64,000 bases of DNA from Microstegium vimineum (taxonomy: Eukaryota > Streptophyta > Magnoliopsida > Poales > Poaceae): contig CM039120.1 of the NCBI GenBank assembly GCA_022036555.1, forward strand, positions 27,308,227-27,372,226. Reading direction: 5' to 3'. How positions within the stretch are numbered: position 1 is the first letter of the stretch; each line of letters opens with the position of its first letter. A model generated the notes under the pieces. That model searched no databases, was not told the DNA's origin, and saw nothing but the letters and a program-made list of their open reading frames with translations. Made by a program: the position numbers and the translations under genes. Of the stretch, positions 21,595 to 32,646 are shown one piece after another.

Positions 21595-23468
21595 AAGGTC
21601 TCGTCAGAGATAACCTTGAGCCGCCCTGGCGAGCGGTCCTTTGAGAGTACACCGAAATTAGGGGAAGTTCTGCGTTGGGAGAACAAACATCCCTCTTCGC
21701 CCAGTGGCAGAACTCAACGGAAGCTCTACGAGGTGTGCATAGCTTCGCTGATTCTGGCCACCGGTCGGGCGAAGGGTTGTCACCACCCCCTGCACGAATC
21801 GCTTCCGCGGGGTGGGGGGCGTAGGATCCATCCCTTTTGCGGAATGGCCCTCGCGCTCTGCCCGAGGGAAGTGGTGAGTGCTATCCCTCTCCAGAGGGTA
21901 GCCAAGGGTGCATCCACTAGGAAAACCATAGCAGTTCGCCTGCATGGCCCCGAGAGTTGGCCCGTCCCTGGCTGTTAGTTGATGGCCATGTCGTCGTCGG
22001 CAAGATCGGCGGACTTGGGGCTGCCAATGTATGGCGGGCCTGAAGTCGCTCGTCGGTGGCATTCTTGATCACGGAGCAGCTGGGGCGATTTAGCTGTAAA
22101 GTGCCCGACCGTCTCCGGAGGAGGGACACGGCCCGAGGCTTCCTGAAGACGAGGCAGCTGCTATTCTCCCACAGCTGCAGCACGCTGTTATCAGGGTGAT
22201 CCACGGGACGTGGCACCACCGTCCGACGCGGTCTCGTGCCTCAGGCGGGCATTTCCCGAGCATCGTGGCCGGTTTGCCCGGCCTAGATATGCAGACGCAT
22301 CGGGCGGTGGTTGTACGTTTAGTGCGGGTGCCGTTACGACACTCCTAGCTTTTGGCCTCTCGGCCTGGGATTTCCCTTCAGTCCATCTTGTAAGCGTTTT
22401 CATATTTTTTGGGTGTCTGATGGTTGGGATTAGCCCCTCATGGCTCTTAAAGAACATGTGATTCCTACAAGGATCAATATAAGCACATTTGTATATGAAA
22501 CGAAAAGTGTTGGTGTGTTTACCTGTGCGGACATCTGACGCATGAGGCTTGCCCCGTGGTGCCACGCCAGGGTCCGAGTCTTTACTCAATGTAATGAAAA
22601 TCGTCTCAGGTCTGTGTCGTCTTTTTGTTTGTTCCCCGCGCATCCCTCCGCGAGAAGGGGGAATATAAGCCGAACCATGCTATCCTCGAGTCGGACGAAC
22701 CATGGTTGCTCTTCGAGCTAATAGCGGGCAAATCTGAGTTGGGTGTTCGGTTCCCATTCACTAGGGTTCCGGCTTGTGGCTCACCCCAAATCGGTTTCAT
22801 CTAGTAGCCGGGTCCGTTCGATGGGTCCTAGGGGCATGTTGCCTTCCTTTGATAGGAATACCATGAACCAATCATCCGTAAGGATGGACTCAAAGACGAA
22901 ATCTGGGAATGACCTTAGCATCCGATTGCCAGGCTAATGACCGCTAGCGTGTCCATTCCCTATTCGCCCCTCGCTCTATCGTCCTGAGACGGCCATTTCG
23001 ACCCCCGCTGGGGTGGCCTTCGTATCTCCGGACCATAATGGGTCGTCGAGTGTGTCTTTAGCCCCAATCCATTTTTGTCTTACCTAGGCCCATGGGCCGC
23101 CGCCGCTGTTTCTGCCACGTGCGCGTCCCTCCGACCTCCACGTGTATTGGCCGGGTTCGGACAAGTCGGAGGCTCTTCCGAGGCGAGTGCGCTCAGGAGA
23201 TGTGTGCCTTAGCTGCGGACGCGTGAGAAAAATCTATGCGCGCGGCGTGGTGGGCCCGGGGTGGATCCTGTAATGAGGATAGATACAGGATGTGAATCTA
23301 AACGAGGAAAAAAGGCGAGTGGTGTCAGTTACCTGCAGCGGTGCGTCCGACTCTCGGTATTCCCGTGAACAGTGGAAGCGACGTGGCCGAGCGGACACAT
23401 TTAATGTGATTTGAGACGTGGGGTCGTGGCATGAAGAGTCGGTGGCGCCGCTCCAACTTCTGGGTCCC
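21595..23468. other. Tat internal region without recognised gene
   Basis: GC-rich, with short ORFs on both strands that overlap each other and show no family signature. It would be the 5' flank of the antisense gene on the + strand and the pol-distal spacer on the minus strand. Confidence 0.5.
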
Positions 23469-23476
23469 TATAAGTA
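23469..23476 (+). promoter_or_regulatory. Candidate TATA box of the antisense gene
   Basis: TATAAGTA in gggtccctataagtatccg. A start about 30 bp downstream would give a leader of about 135 bp to the first ATG at 23640, and the leader is pyrimidine-rich. It competes with the box at 21523. Confidence 0.45.
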
Positions 23477-23639
23477 TCCGCCCGCCGCGTCATCTCTCGT
23501 GAGCCTGCACTGTTCGTCCTCTTTGCCTCCTTGTCCTCGTCACATCGCCTCCCTTCGCCTTTAGGGTTTGTGCCGCCGCGTCCCCGACCTAGCCTCCTCC
23601 CCTGCCGCGCCGCAAGCCGTTCCCGCCGGCATATCCTAC

Positions 23640-26600
23640 ATGGCGGGGGGACATCCCGAGAGGAGCTGGGCCCGGTGCAAGCTGGTGGCTGCCGGGTTGC
23701 TGTGCCCTAAGCTTTCCGCCGACAATACCCGCAGGTGGATCGTCCCCATTGGTGCCCACGCGCCGGTCCCACCGGAGGGGTATGTGGTCTCTTTCCTCCC
23801 GTTCCATGAGCACGGGTTTGGTACCCCGCCGACTCGCTTCTTCCACGGAATTGTTAACCAATACGGGATCGAGCTCCATAACCTCAATCCCAACTCCGTC
23901 CTTCACCTGGCGGCCTTCGCGGCCATGTTTGAGTTGATGTTGGGGGTGGAGCCCAATTTCATGTTGTGGAAGTTTTTCTTTAGAGAAATGGTGTACCTCG
24001 TCAACTTCGGCGGTGTGAGGTCGGTGGTGTCATGCAGGGGGTGCTCCATAATCCTTCGCAACACCAACTCAGGGTCCTATATGCCGGCGCGGGCGACCTC
24101 GTCCAACCGGGGTGGCATTCGCAGTGGTTCTACATTCGAACTCGAGAGGATTCAGCCCTACCTCCGGAGTTTGGCGTTGCACCGGGACCAGGGGCTGAAC
24201 CTTGCTAGGGTCGTTGCTTAGTTTCTCCAATGCTGGGTGCTACCTCTCATAGTGCGTGCGCGTCCTCTGAACGATATGGTGCCCGGGGCGCCGCGCGAGG
24301 GGATTGCAATGGCGGCCGAAGAGTTGAGCTTCGACCGCACAGTCGCCATCATGAGGGGCTACTAGGGAACACGTTCACCCCTGACGACATCATCTGTTGT
24401 CCCCTGATGCGCCCAGACCCAGCGTTTGTCCCTCTGGTGAGCAAGGATGGCGTGGTGCTAATTTTCTCCTTCGCATCACTTTTTCTCGCTGCTTCGAACC
24501 CTTGAATTTTCTCCGTCTTCCCTTCGCAGGGGCCGCGCTCGACGGCACATCACGTGGTCGCCCCTCTTCCCATTCCGGCAGCTCAGTGGGCGGCGAACAG
24601 GGAGCGGATGCCGTCGAGAGGAGGAAAGCCGACAGGGCCCTGCGGCGCACAGAGTTGGACCAGAGGTGGGCCCGGTAGCGTCACGCAGGAGAAACGGAGG
24701 AGGAATACCCCCACCAAGTCGGACAAGGACGGTGAGGGTCTTAGTAAAGGGGGCAATGATGATGATGATGACGAAGAGGATAGGCGTCCTCGGTCTGAGG
24801 TGGTGACGATGCCGCTGGCGGCCGGGATCTTGCGCTACCCCGTGGGGGATGCGCCGATGGTGGAGGTGTCACCAGTGAGAATGCTCGGAGAGCACCTAGC
24901 CCCCGAGGGTTCTGGGAGTAGTGTCGCCGGTGACGCAGAGTGGAAACTCAGGTGCCACCGGCCGCGGCGAGTCGACTTCGGGGCTGAAATGCGCTCGCGT
25001 CTTCTCCCCACGGTGAGTCTATAGTTAACATTGTCTTTCTTCGCTCTATTTGTTGGAGAGAATTATAGCTCACGTTCGTCGGCGCGCGATGTTTGTTTAA
25101 GGATCGCTGGCAACTCCGCGCATACGGGGTGAAAGAAGCTGCGCCGGGGGTAACATCCGCCGACGAGGGGCAGAGCGACACCGCCCCGTTCCTTGGTCTG
25201 GCGAGCTCCGCCGTGACCGGGAGCGAGCCAGCCCCGGGCGGCACCGATGTCACTGGCGTGACTCCGCTGACCCCCACAGATGCCAACCCCGCGGCCGTCG
25301 CGTTGCCCCCTCCCCCGGAGGCGGTAGTGGTGGACGACCCCGGGGAGGGGGACGGACTAGGTGGCTTCATGGCCATGGATGTCGACGTGGCTCCGCCGGC
25401 CGCGGCGATGGAAGATGCTGCGGTGGTGATAAACGGCGGGCGAGACCATTGAGGGTGGTCTTGACAGATTGGACGACATCGCAGACGTCGCAGCCATGGC
25501 GTCAGAAGGTGAGGTACTGGCGTCTGGGCGAGCGAGGAGAGGCCCCTGGACAGCCCCCTTCCTCCCAACATGTCAGCCCGGGGCACGGCGGCTCCTCGGT
25601 CCTTCACGGACGAGGAGGTGACGGCCGTGCGTGCCGCGAAGGTTGTTCTCTCCCAGTCTAGCATGACCTCGCCAGGCGAGGTGGCTGACACTGGGGGAGG
25701 CCGCTCCTGGGACCCTGCATTGTCTCCGCCCCGATCGTCGCTCCTTCGCGGACGGTGACCGGCTTGTCTGGGTCGACCAGGAGAACTTGGGAACCCCTGT
25801 GTTCATGCTGGATGACCGGCGTGAGCTTCACTACTAGAATCGCGTGGCGTACTCACGCCGAGAGCATGACCTCCCTATCGCGCGAGGCTTGGGGCTCATC
25901 CAGCGGGCGGTCGAGTCACTCTCTGACGACTTCTCGCATCATGGCAATGTGAGAGGCCGCTTGATTGTAAGTGTTTGTTTTTTGCTCCTTGTTGTCGATT
26001 TCTTGACCTCTCCCTTTGTGTAGATCATGATGGCGATGAGCGTCGAGAAGTCAGAGTTCATTCACCGCGAGGCTGGCCGGTGGGCTCCTGGGCCGTGGAC
26101 GTCCGTCGGAGGGGCCGTCGTGGCCGAGGACCTCATCGCGGCTCGCCGTCGTGTGGTGGATTTGGAGGAGCTGTTGGGTGCTTCGAAATTGAGGGCGGTG
26201 GATGCCCAGATGCTAGCGCAGCAGAGCACCGGCGTCGTCGATCGAGTTGAGAAGGCGCGGAACGTGGCTCGTGCCTATGCCGAGGCGGCCCGCCAGGCGC
26301 TGGCAGATGAGCGTGCGGCGCGTCAAGTTGAAGTGGAGCGCCTGACTGCCAAGCGTGATGCCGAAGCGGAGGCACGACGTCGAGACGTCTCGGCGCTGAA
26401 CTCCATGGAGGAAGAGCGCAGCATCATGAAGAGTCAGTGTGACGCCCACCGACGAGAGCGCGATGACGCCGTGGCTCGTTTTCAGGACTTGTCAAACCGG
26501 GCTCGGGAGCACAGCGTCGACGCCGACCGGAGGATTCTAGAGTTCTCCCGGGTTGGCGATCTGACGACGGCGGTCTCACAACTCCGTGCGACGATCCATG

Positions 26601-27060
26601 GCCTGGAGAGGGAAAATGGAGGTACGCTGCCTTCCTTTGTCTCTTTGTCTTGGTGTGATGTACCCTTTTGCTTGGAGGCTGAGTTTCCCTTCTTGTCGCC
26701 CTAGAGCTATGTGTCGGTGAGCAGGAGTCGCAGGCGTTGTGCAAGGCCGTGCACGATGCGTGCGACCTCTTCGGCGTGCCAGCCGTCGAGGGTGGTCCCG
26801 AAGCGGCCAGGACCCGTGTTGGCCTGCTCTGGGAGTAGGGCCAAGCGCGGATCCGGGAGGCGCTGCGCATCGGGGTCCACCGCACGATGGCTATCGCCGC
26901 TAGCCTCTACGATGTAGTGAATCCCACGCTCGTCAGCGAGGGTTATCCCTTGGACGCCCCGGAGGATCTGCTCAACCGGATTGAAGCTGTCGCGGAGGAA
27001 CCCGCGACGACCCTGGCCGCCAAGCTTGAAGACGAGGTGTTCGCGCCGCCGGAGGAGTGA
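23640..27060 (+). pseudogene. Spliced antisense gene of the Tat element (Transposase_28-type protein), decayed
   Basis: Starts MAGGHPERSWARCKL at 23640. The first ~170 residues match the grass 'putative gypsy type transposon' domain (PEGYVVSFLPFHEHGFGTPP, FFHGIVNQYGIELHNLNPNS, FAAMFELMLGVEPNF). A stop at 24219 reflects a frameshift: the next frame continues FLQCWVLPLIVRARPLNDMVPGAPREG with another stop near 24363. Introns have good signals: 24440 (gtgagc) to about 24530 (cttcgcag); a donor near 25015 (ggtgagtc); and a last intron from about 26621 (gtacgc) to 26704 (ccctag), which joins GLERENG to ELCVGEQESQ in phase. The middle is Ala/Pro-rich and low in complexity. The 26027-26620 exon is a long coiled coil (EAARQALADERAARQVEVERL). 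The last exon has one internal TAG (LLWE-stop-GQARIREAL) and ends APPEE at 27060. The family's role is unknown. Despite the 'transposase' label I know of no demonstrated catalytic activity. Confidence 0.75.
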
Positions 27061-27600
27061 CCCTGCGTGGTCAGTGATCAGGGCCGAGGGCCCTTGTAAC
27101 AAACAATTTCAGTTGACCTTTCGATGTGCCCGCGGAGGGCTTTGGACAAGTTTTTATTGCTCCTTAGCGAGCTTGCCTTAAGTTTGTTTGTTTTCTAGTT
27201 TCCGCGTCTTTTCCGTTTTATCCTACTTGCTTTGCCTTTCCTGATAAGAGATTTGATCTGCTCGGGTGGGCGGTCAGGTGGAAGTACTTGACTCTGGGGA
27301 GTCGGAGTACTTCACAGCCCGTTGCCGCGGTTCAGTGAGATTTTCTCCCTTGGTCGGGGGAAGACGAAGCTTTCGTTCGGCGGGAGAAGTGCGGATGTTT
27401 TGCGTGCAAAAGTTTTTTTGGAGAGAAAAAGCAGGGGGTTCCCCTCTTCCCAGCCCCCGAGCGAGGTGTGCTTTGGCGCGTGCTGGGAGTGCACTTTGCT
27501 AAGCGATTGGTCCGAGAGTTCCCCATTTTGTTATTCCTCGAACTATTTTCTTATATAAGATTACATGTGTATGTATAATGTGCTAGAGTACTTAGTAAAA
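27061..27600. other. Convergent 3' ends between antisense gene and gag-pro
   Basis: No supported coding. It should hold the 3' untranslated region of the + strand gene and, from the other side, the point where RT would begin in a complete Tat element. The short ORFs here lie in mutually overlapping frames. Confidence 0.5.
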
Positions 27601-30600
27601 AGTAGATAAACGACATAGTTGTTGGTGCTGTGGGCGTCCGAGCTCCTCGCACTCTAGCGTTCGACATCCATCTTGTCAGCGGCTTCGATTGCCGCCACCA
27701 ACTCCTCGCTGCGTACCTTGGCCATGGCGTTCTCGCAGCAGTCCACCACGCACTAGTACGCCACCTTCACATCGGAGGTGATCGTGATGATGCCGCATGG
27801 CCCCGGCATCTTGAGCTTAAGGTAGGTGTAGTTGGGGATGGCCATGAACTTCGCGTAACACGGCCTCCCCAACACCGTGTGGTAAGTCCCTCGGTAAGCC
27901 ACGACTTCGAAGGTGAGGTACTCGCTCTAGAAGTTGTTCGGCTCCCCGAACGTGACGGGCACGACGATCTGCCCCAAGGGTACCATTGGACGATTCCCTC
28001 AAAAGCAGCCCCCGAGGATTGAAGCTTTTCCCTACGCAGGCCGAGGGCCTCGAACGCATTGTAGTACATGATGTTGAGGCTGCTGCCTCCGTCCATCAGC
28101 ACCTTGGTGAAACGCACGTTCCCTATGACCGGGTCCATGATGAGTGGATAACGACCCGGATGGGGAACGTGGCTCGGGTGATCATCTCGACCGAAGGTGA
28201 TGTCGGGCTCCGACCAGTCGAGGAAAGCCGGAGTTGTTGGGGCAACCGCAAAGACTTCGCGATGCTCCTTCTGTCGGCGTTTGCAGTCGTAGGCCTCTGA
28301 GCCCCCGAAGATCATGAGGCACTTGCTTACGTGGGGGTACGAGTCATCATGACCCCTGTCCCCGTCTTAGCCTTCCGACTGCTTTGGCTCGTCCTTGTCA
28401 GGGACAACCTTGAAGTACCTGGCCATCTGTAACACTACAGGAGTGTGTGCTTGACCGAGCCATTGTGGTACGAGCACGGCTTTGTGAGCATGTCATCGAA
28501 TTTGCCCACCTTCTTCCCGCCCTGGGAACGGGGCTTGTGGTCTACTGCCACGACAAGGTTGTTGCCACCGCCACGCTGCGGCTTGCCCCTCTTCTTGCTC
28601 CCGATCTGGGCGCGGTTCGAGCCGTCTTCGTCGGCGGTCTCTACTTCCTTTCCCTTACCATTGTTGGGGTGGAAGATTGCACCGACCGCCTCTTCACCCG
28701 AAGCATAGCTCGTGGCAATGTCGAGGAGTCTCTCGGTGGTGCGAGGGTTGCTGTGGCCCAGCTCGTGGACTAGCTTTTTACAGGTGGTGCCTGCGAGAAA
28801 AGCCCCGACTACGTCTGCGTCGGCCGCGGTCGGGAGCTTGGTGCATTGCTGGGAGAAGCGACGAATGTAATCCCGGAGGGACTCGTCGACCTTCTGCCTG
28901 CAGCTGTGGAGGTCCTAGGGGTTTCCTGGGCACGTGTAGGTGCCTTGGAAATTCCCGACAAAGGCTTGTCATAGGGAATCCCAACCGTCGATGGAGTTGG
29001 GAGGCATGTGCTCGAGCCATGTGCGGGTCGAGTCCGAGATGTGGAGAGGCAAGTTGCGGATGATGAATTCATCATCGTCCGCGCCGCCGGCCTGACAGGC
29101 AAGGTGGTAGTCGTCGAGCTAGAGCCCGGGGTTCGTTACCCCGGAGTACCGGACGATGTTGGTTGGTTGCCATAACGGTTGCGGGAATGGTGCATGGAGG
29201 ATGCAGTGAATGAACGCCAAGGGGACCGGCGGCTCTAGTGTGGGAGGCCGGTCCTCGTCTCTATCGTATCGGCCTCCACGACGAACGTGGTAGCCTCTGC
29301 AGGCACCGTCCTGCTTGGCATGCTTGCGCGCATTAAGCGTGTCGCGCACGTCACACTTTTCTCCTATGCGAGCATGCACCGACGGACGCTGGTGTTCAGT
29401 CGGTGCGGATCCGGGTGGACCGACCCCTCGCGGTCGTTGGGTGCCGGGCGGGTTGGATAGCCGGTGCTGAGACCGTGCCTCCGCGACACGGAGCTCTCGG
29501 CCTGTTGTGCCGCAGCTGACTCCAGAAGGGTCTTCATCTCGTCATGAGCGAGTTTGCCGTCGGGAGCATCGGGGACCGGAAGGTTGCGGAGCAGCATCCT
29601 TGCTGCCGTGATGTTCTGGCTGGCCCGCGTAAACGGTGGCGTGCCATGTTCGTCGTTGATGATGCGCTGGTATACCGCTCGGGCATCCCTGCGAGCGCGT
29701 GGCTCTACGGGATCCCTAGTGGCTTCGCGCTCGAGCTTCTCACGCTCAAATGTCACCTTTCGTTGGTGCTCCGTGAGCTGCTGCTCTATGTCGCGGAGGT
29801 CGTGAAGCTGCTGCTGCCAAGCCTCCGAAGCCTGCGGATCAGGCCGAGGTGGAGGTACCGGAACGCCCGTCTGGTGCACGGGCGTGTGATTGTCATCGTC
29901 GTCGTCCCCCTCGTCAATGAGGGTGGGGTCGACACTGTCTCCGGGTAGCGGCGCATCACACATGAAGCACTCGCGGCCGTAGTCCTCGCTGCGGTCGCTC
30001 GAGCCGGAGTCGAGCAGGTAATCGCTCACGCGAAGAAAACCGTAGAAGGCCTCCTTATCCCCTGGACCGTCGAAGTCCAGGGGATCCCAGGGATCAACGC
30101 TCCCATGGCTGGAGTCGGCGTAAGAGGTGGCCTCAGAGCTTGTGAGGAGGTCAGAGCCTGACCGGGGGTGGTGGGACGCCAGTCCAATGTGTGTCCCTTC
30201 CGTAGGGTCAGCGTGGAACCATGCAGCCACCATCTCCGAATACGACGCGGCGGAATTCCTCATGCCGAATGGTAGTGCCTCCAAGATGGGCGCTTTGATG
30301 CGCCCGGAAGAGAGCGACTGCCCTCTTGCGAGCTGCGCTGTCACGTTGGCGAATGCGAAGTAGAGGTTGTGTAGGGACTCCTGAGTCGGTTGGGGTCCCA
30401 TCAACGTGTCGAGCTGGCGCTCGAACTGAGGGTAGTCAGCCCACGGGATGGCTACCCGCGAATGGCTTGCTCCCCGGAGGGAAGCAGGCTAAGGTGGGCA
30501 ATGGAGGCTAAGATGGCGTCCACGGCTACCTCAAAGGATGTCGTAGGGCGACGGGGAACCAGGTCGGCCCCCTGCCTGTGGCACTGGAAGTCCAGGCAAC

Positions 30601-30649
30601 CAAAATGAACAATGGAGCCCGGAGTAAAATCAGCGTGGTGGTTAGCCAT
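27600..30649 (-). pseudogene. Tat gag-protease polyprotein, decayed, without RT/integrase
   Basis: Minus strand. A start at 30649 (MANHHADF) leads to an open 346-codon N-terminal gag region at 30404-29364 (acidic run DEGDDDDDN, Glu/Arg-rich coiled segment EHQRKVTFEREKLERE). The retrotransposon gag domain at about 29100-28700 reads WLEHMPPNSIDGWDSL-stop-QAFVGNFQGTY, SLRDYIRRFSQQCTKLP, TERLLDIATSYASGEEAVGAIF. The retropepsin follows at about 28300-27700, with active site VLMDGGSSLNIMYYNAFE, then GTYHTVLGRPCYAKFMAIP. At least four stops are visible (two in gag, two in protease) plus a frame change at the start. After AMAKVRSEELVAAIEAADK the frame ends near 27600, exactly where RT normally follows. 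Confidence 0.82.
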
Positions 30650-30682
30650 TCGAAACTCAAAAATGCGGGTGACACACAAAGT

Positions 30683-30700
30683 CCCCTACCTGGCGCGCCA
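30683..30700 (-). other. Primer binding site of the Tat-type element (tRNA-Arg)
   Basis: Minus strand TGGCGCGCCAGGTAGGGG, 2 bp from the LTR end. From memory it is a perfect 18-nt complement of the 3' end of plant tRNA-Arg(CCU); a tRNA database comparison would confirm. Confidence 0.8.
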
Positions 30701-30702
30701 AC

Positions 30703-31465
30703 TGTCAGTGTGTAAAATGGCGGGGTCTAGACGGCCAACAAGTAAATTTCTAAGCGTGTCGGAGATCGGATGGTTACACCCGGAGAACACAAAGTTTATA
30801 CTGGTTCGGGCACGAACGTCGTATGTACAGTTTGCTGCTGAGTCATGTTACCAAGCGCGGAGAGCTTGTAGAGGGGAGCTACAAGCTTTGGTGAGAGAGG
30901 GAAGCGGGTTCCCAGGTCTCGTGTGTATGAGGTTCGAGGTTCGTTGTGAGAGTTTGCGTGGATGCGACTATGAGTGTGTGTGAATGAGTTCAGAGAGTCG
31001 AGAGAGGTGGTTGGAGATCCATTCTCCCCCTTTATACGTAGGGAGAGATGGAGGAGTACAGTAGAGAGAGGGAGAGTGAACGTGGGCCTAGTATAGGCTG
31101 TTGACTTGGGGATGCTCCTGGCTTATGTTCCCCTTCCTTCCCGGGGAAGGCTTCGCCTGATGGCACGCCGTGGGTCCTGTTATCCTTGATGCAACTGTGG
31201 CCACATGCTTTGTACTTGGTGGCGCTCCTGTTGCCATATTTGGGCATGGGTTGAGGTTGGTAGAACAGGGCTCGGTACACCTACGTTCCGTCATATAGGG
31301 ACGAATATGCCTTAATTCATGTTCAACTGTCCATCGGAGGGATGGTGGACGTCAATCGGTAGTAATAGAGCTTGTACCGCAAGGATTCTACAGGGGTGGG
31401 TATGGCGTTCCATGCCTGTAACCCCCATTCCCAAGGACGAGTCTGTACTGTGGACCTTTTGACCA
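30703..31465 (-). mobile_element. 5' LTR of the Tat-type element, truncated
   Basis: On the + strand it starts TGTCAGTG and aligns with 19613-20371, including TATA at 31036-31030. Homology stops at ...ttttgaccac (31465), where the other LTR continues for about 1.2 kb. It keeps U5, R and proximal U3 only. The left copy lacks the cagtg bases after TGT, one of several small differences showing the element is not recent. Confidence 0.75.
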
Positions 31466-31467
31466 CT

Positions 31468-32042
31468 TGAAAGGTCTAGGTATGGCTAGAGGGGGGTGAA
31501 TAGCCTAATTATATTTTCTACAACAACACTTAGCAAACTTGTTAGAATAAAACACGGTGATAAGCAAGTTTGCTCTAGCACTACAAGGGTCTACAAGCCT
31601 CCTATATCAAGTCTAGTTACTAGCAAGATATATCCTACATCACACACAAGGACTAGACAACTAGAGCTACTAAGCTAAGCTACACAAGCTAAGCTAGAAT
31701 CTCTACTTTGCAAGAATGAAGGAAAGTAATACAAAGCTAGAGATAGAAGGGTTATACCACTACGAAGGGATGAACCAAAAGATAACCAATCACAATATGA
31801 ATCGTCGGTAGAGACAAGTTGACACAATGATTTTTTACCGAGGTTCACTTGTTTGCCAACAAGCTAGTCCTTGTTGTAGCGATACACCCACTTGGAGGTT
31901 CACGTGCTAATTGGTGATCAAAGCCAAACCCGTTCAAGGGTGCCGCACAACCAACACAAGATGGGGATCCCCGAGCTACGAGCAATCCACTAGAGATACC
32001 TTTCGCGAACTCCCACGGGGTAGGTATGGATGGGGGATCTTG
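31468..32042 (-). mobile_element. Antisense copia-type LTR fragment
   Basis: On the + strand it begins TGAAAGGTCTAGG followed by tggctagaggggggtgaa, the reverse of the LTR ending that reads ttcaccccccctctagcc on the other strand. Further in come words common in grass copia LTRs (ttcacttgtttgcc, cacttggaggttcac, gccgcacaaccaacac). No PBS or coding is next to it, so it is a solo or truncated LTR that removed the end of the Tat LTR. The right end is uncertain. Confidence 0.5.
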
Positions 32043-32646
32043 TTGACGGTAATTAAGAGTTATTTTGTCACCATCAAAATACCATCAACATCCTCATATT
32101 CAAAGGAAAACAAGCATAACATGAATATATTGTGCCAAATAACTAGTTCCACATGTCCCTTGACTATTTGATGCAGGTAATTACAAATGGGGTCTTTTGG
32201 GAGCCAGTGGGCCCACTTAGGGGATCAGCCGACCACCTTGTGGGTCACTTGGCCCCCTTAGCCCCCATGATCGATGTAACACGCCTTCAAGAACACTCTC
32301 TACCCTTGGATCCAAGTGTGTTTACCTCCCAATGGTCCAGATTCACAACACAAGGATCCATGGGCCCACATCAATGGATCAGCGTGACAAATAGACTCAG
32401 AACCGAAACTCAACACATATGACAGGTGGGACCAGTCACTAGAGGAAAGAGGTGGGCCACAGACCACCATAGGTGGTCGGCCGACCTCAAGGTGGGCCCC
32501 ACTAGGCCACCACTTCGTTCCTGACCTATGGGCCACCATATAGAAGCATGGTCAGGTGCTCAAAAGGTGCACCGACCTCCCCACCGACTCCCTGCATACC
32601 TCCATGCATCCACCTGATCTCCCCCATTGATCTAAGACGGTCCTAA
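32043..32646. other. Non-coding tail of gypsy-2 (right part)
   Basis: No gene. The palindrome GGTCGGCCGACC at 32475-32486 matches those at 17733 and 18749, tying this piece to the gypsy-2 tail. It starts tgttgacggtaattaag, resembling the beginning of the gypsy-3 LTR (59241), so part of it could be a remnant of a related LTR. Confidence 0.45.

Larger units (their letters stand above)
19613..31465 (-). mobile_element. Antisense Tat-type Ty3 element with gag-pro only and an antisense gene
   Basis: Direct repeats at 19613-20371 and 30703-31465 are the R-U5 and proximal U3 parts of its two LTRs. On the minus strand the order is 5' LTR (31465 to 30703), PBS (30700-30683), gag and protease (30649 to about 27600), then no RT, RNase H or integrase. 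A + strand spliced gene (23640-27060) occupies the region where Tat elements such as Grande and RIRE2 carry antisense ORFs. A purine tract precedes the 3' LTR at 21594-21574. The right LTR is cut at 31465 by copia LTR sequence, so the right target duplication is lost. Lacking pol it must have been mobilised by a relative. Confidence 0.82.
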
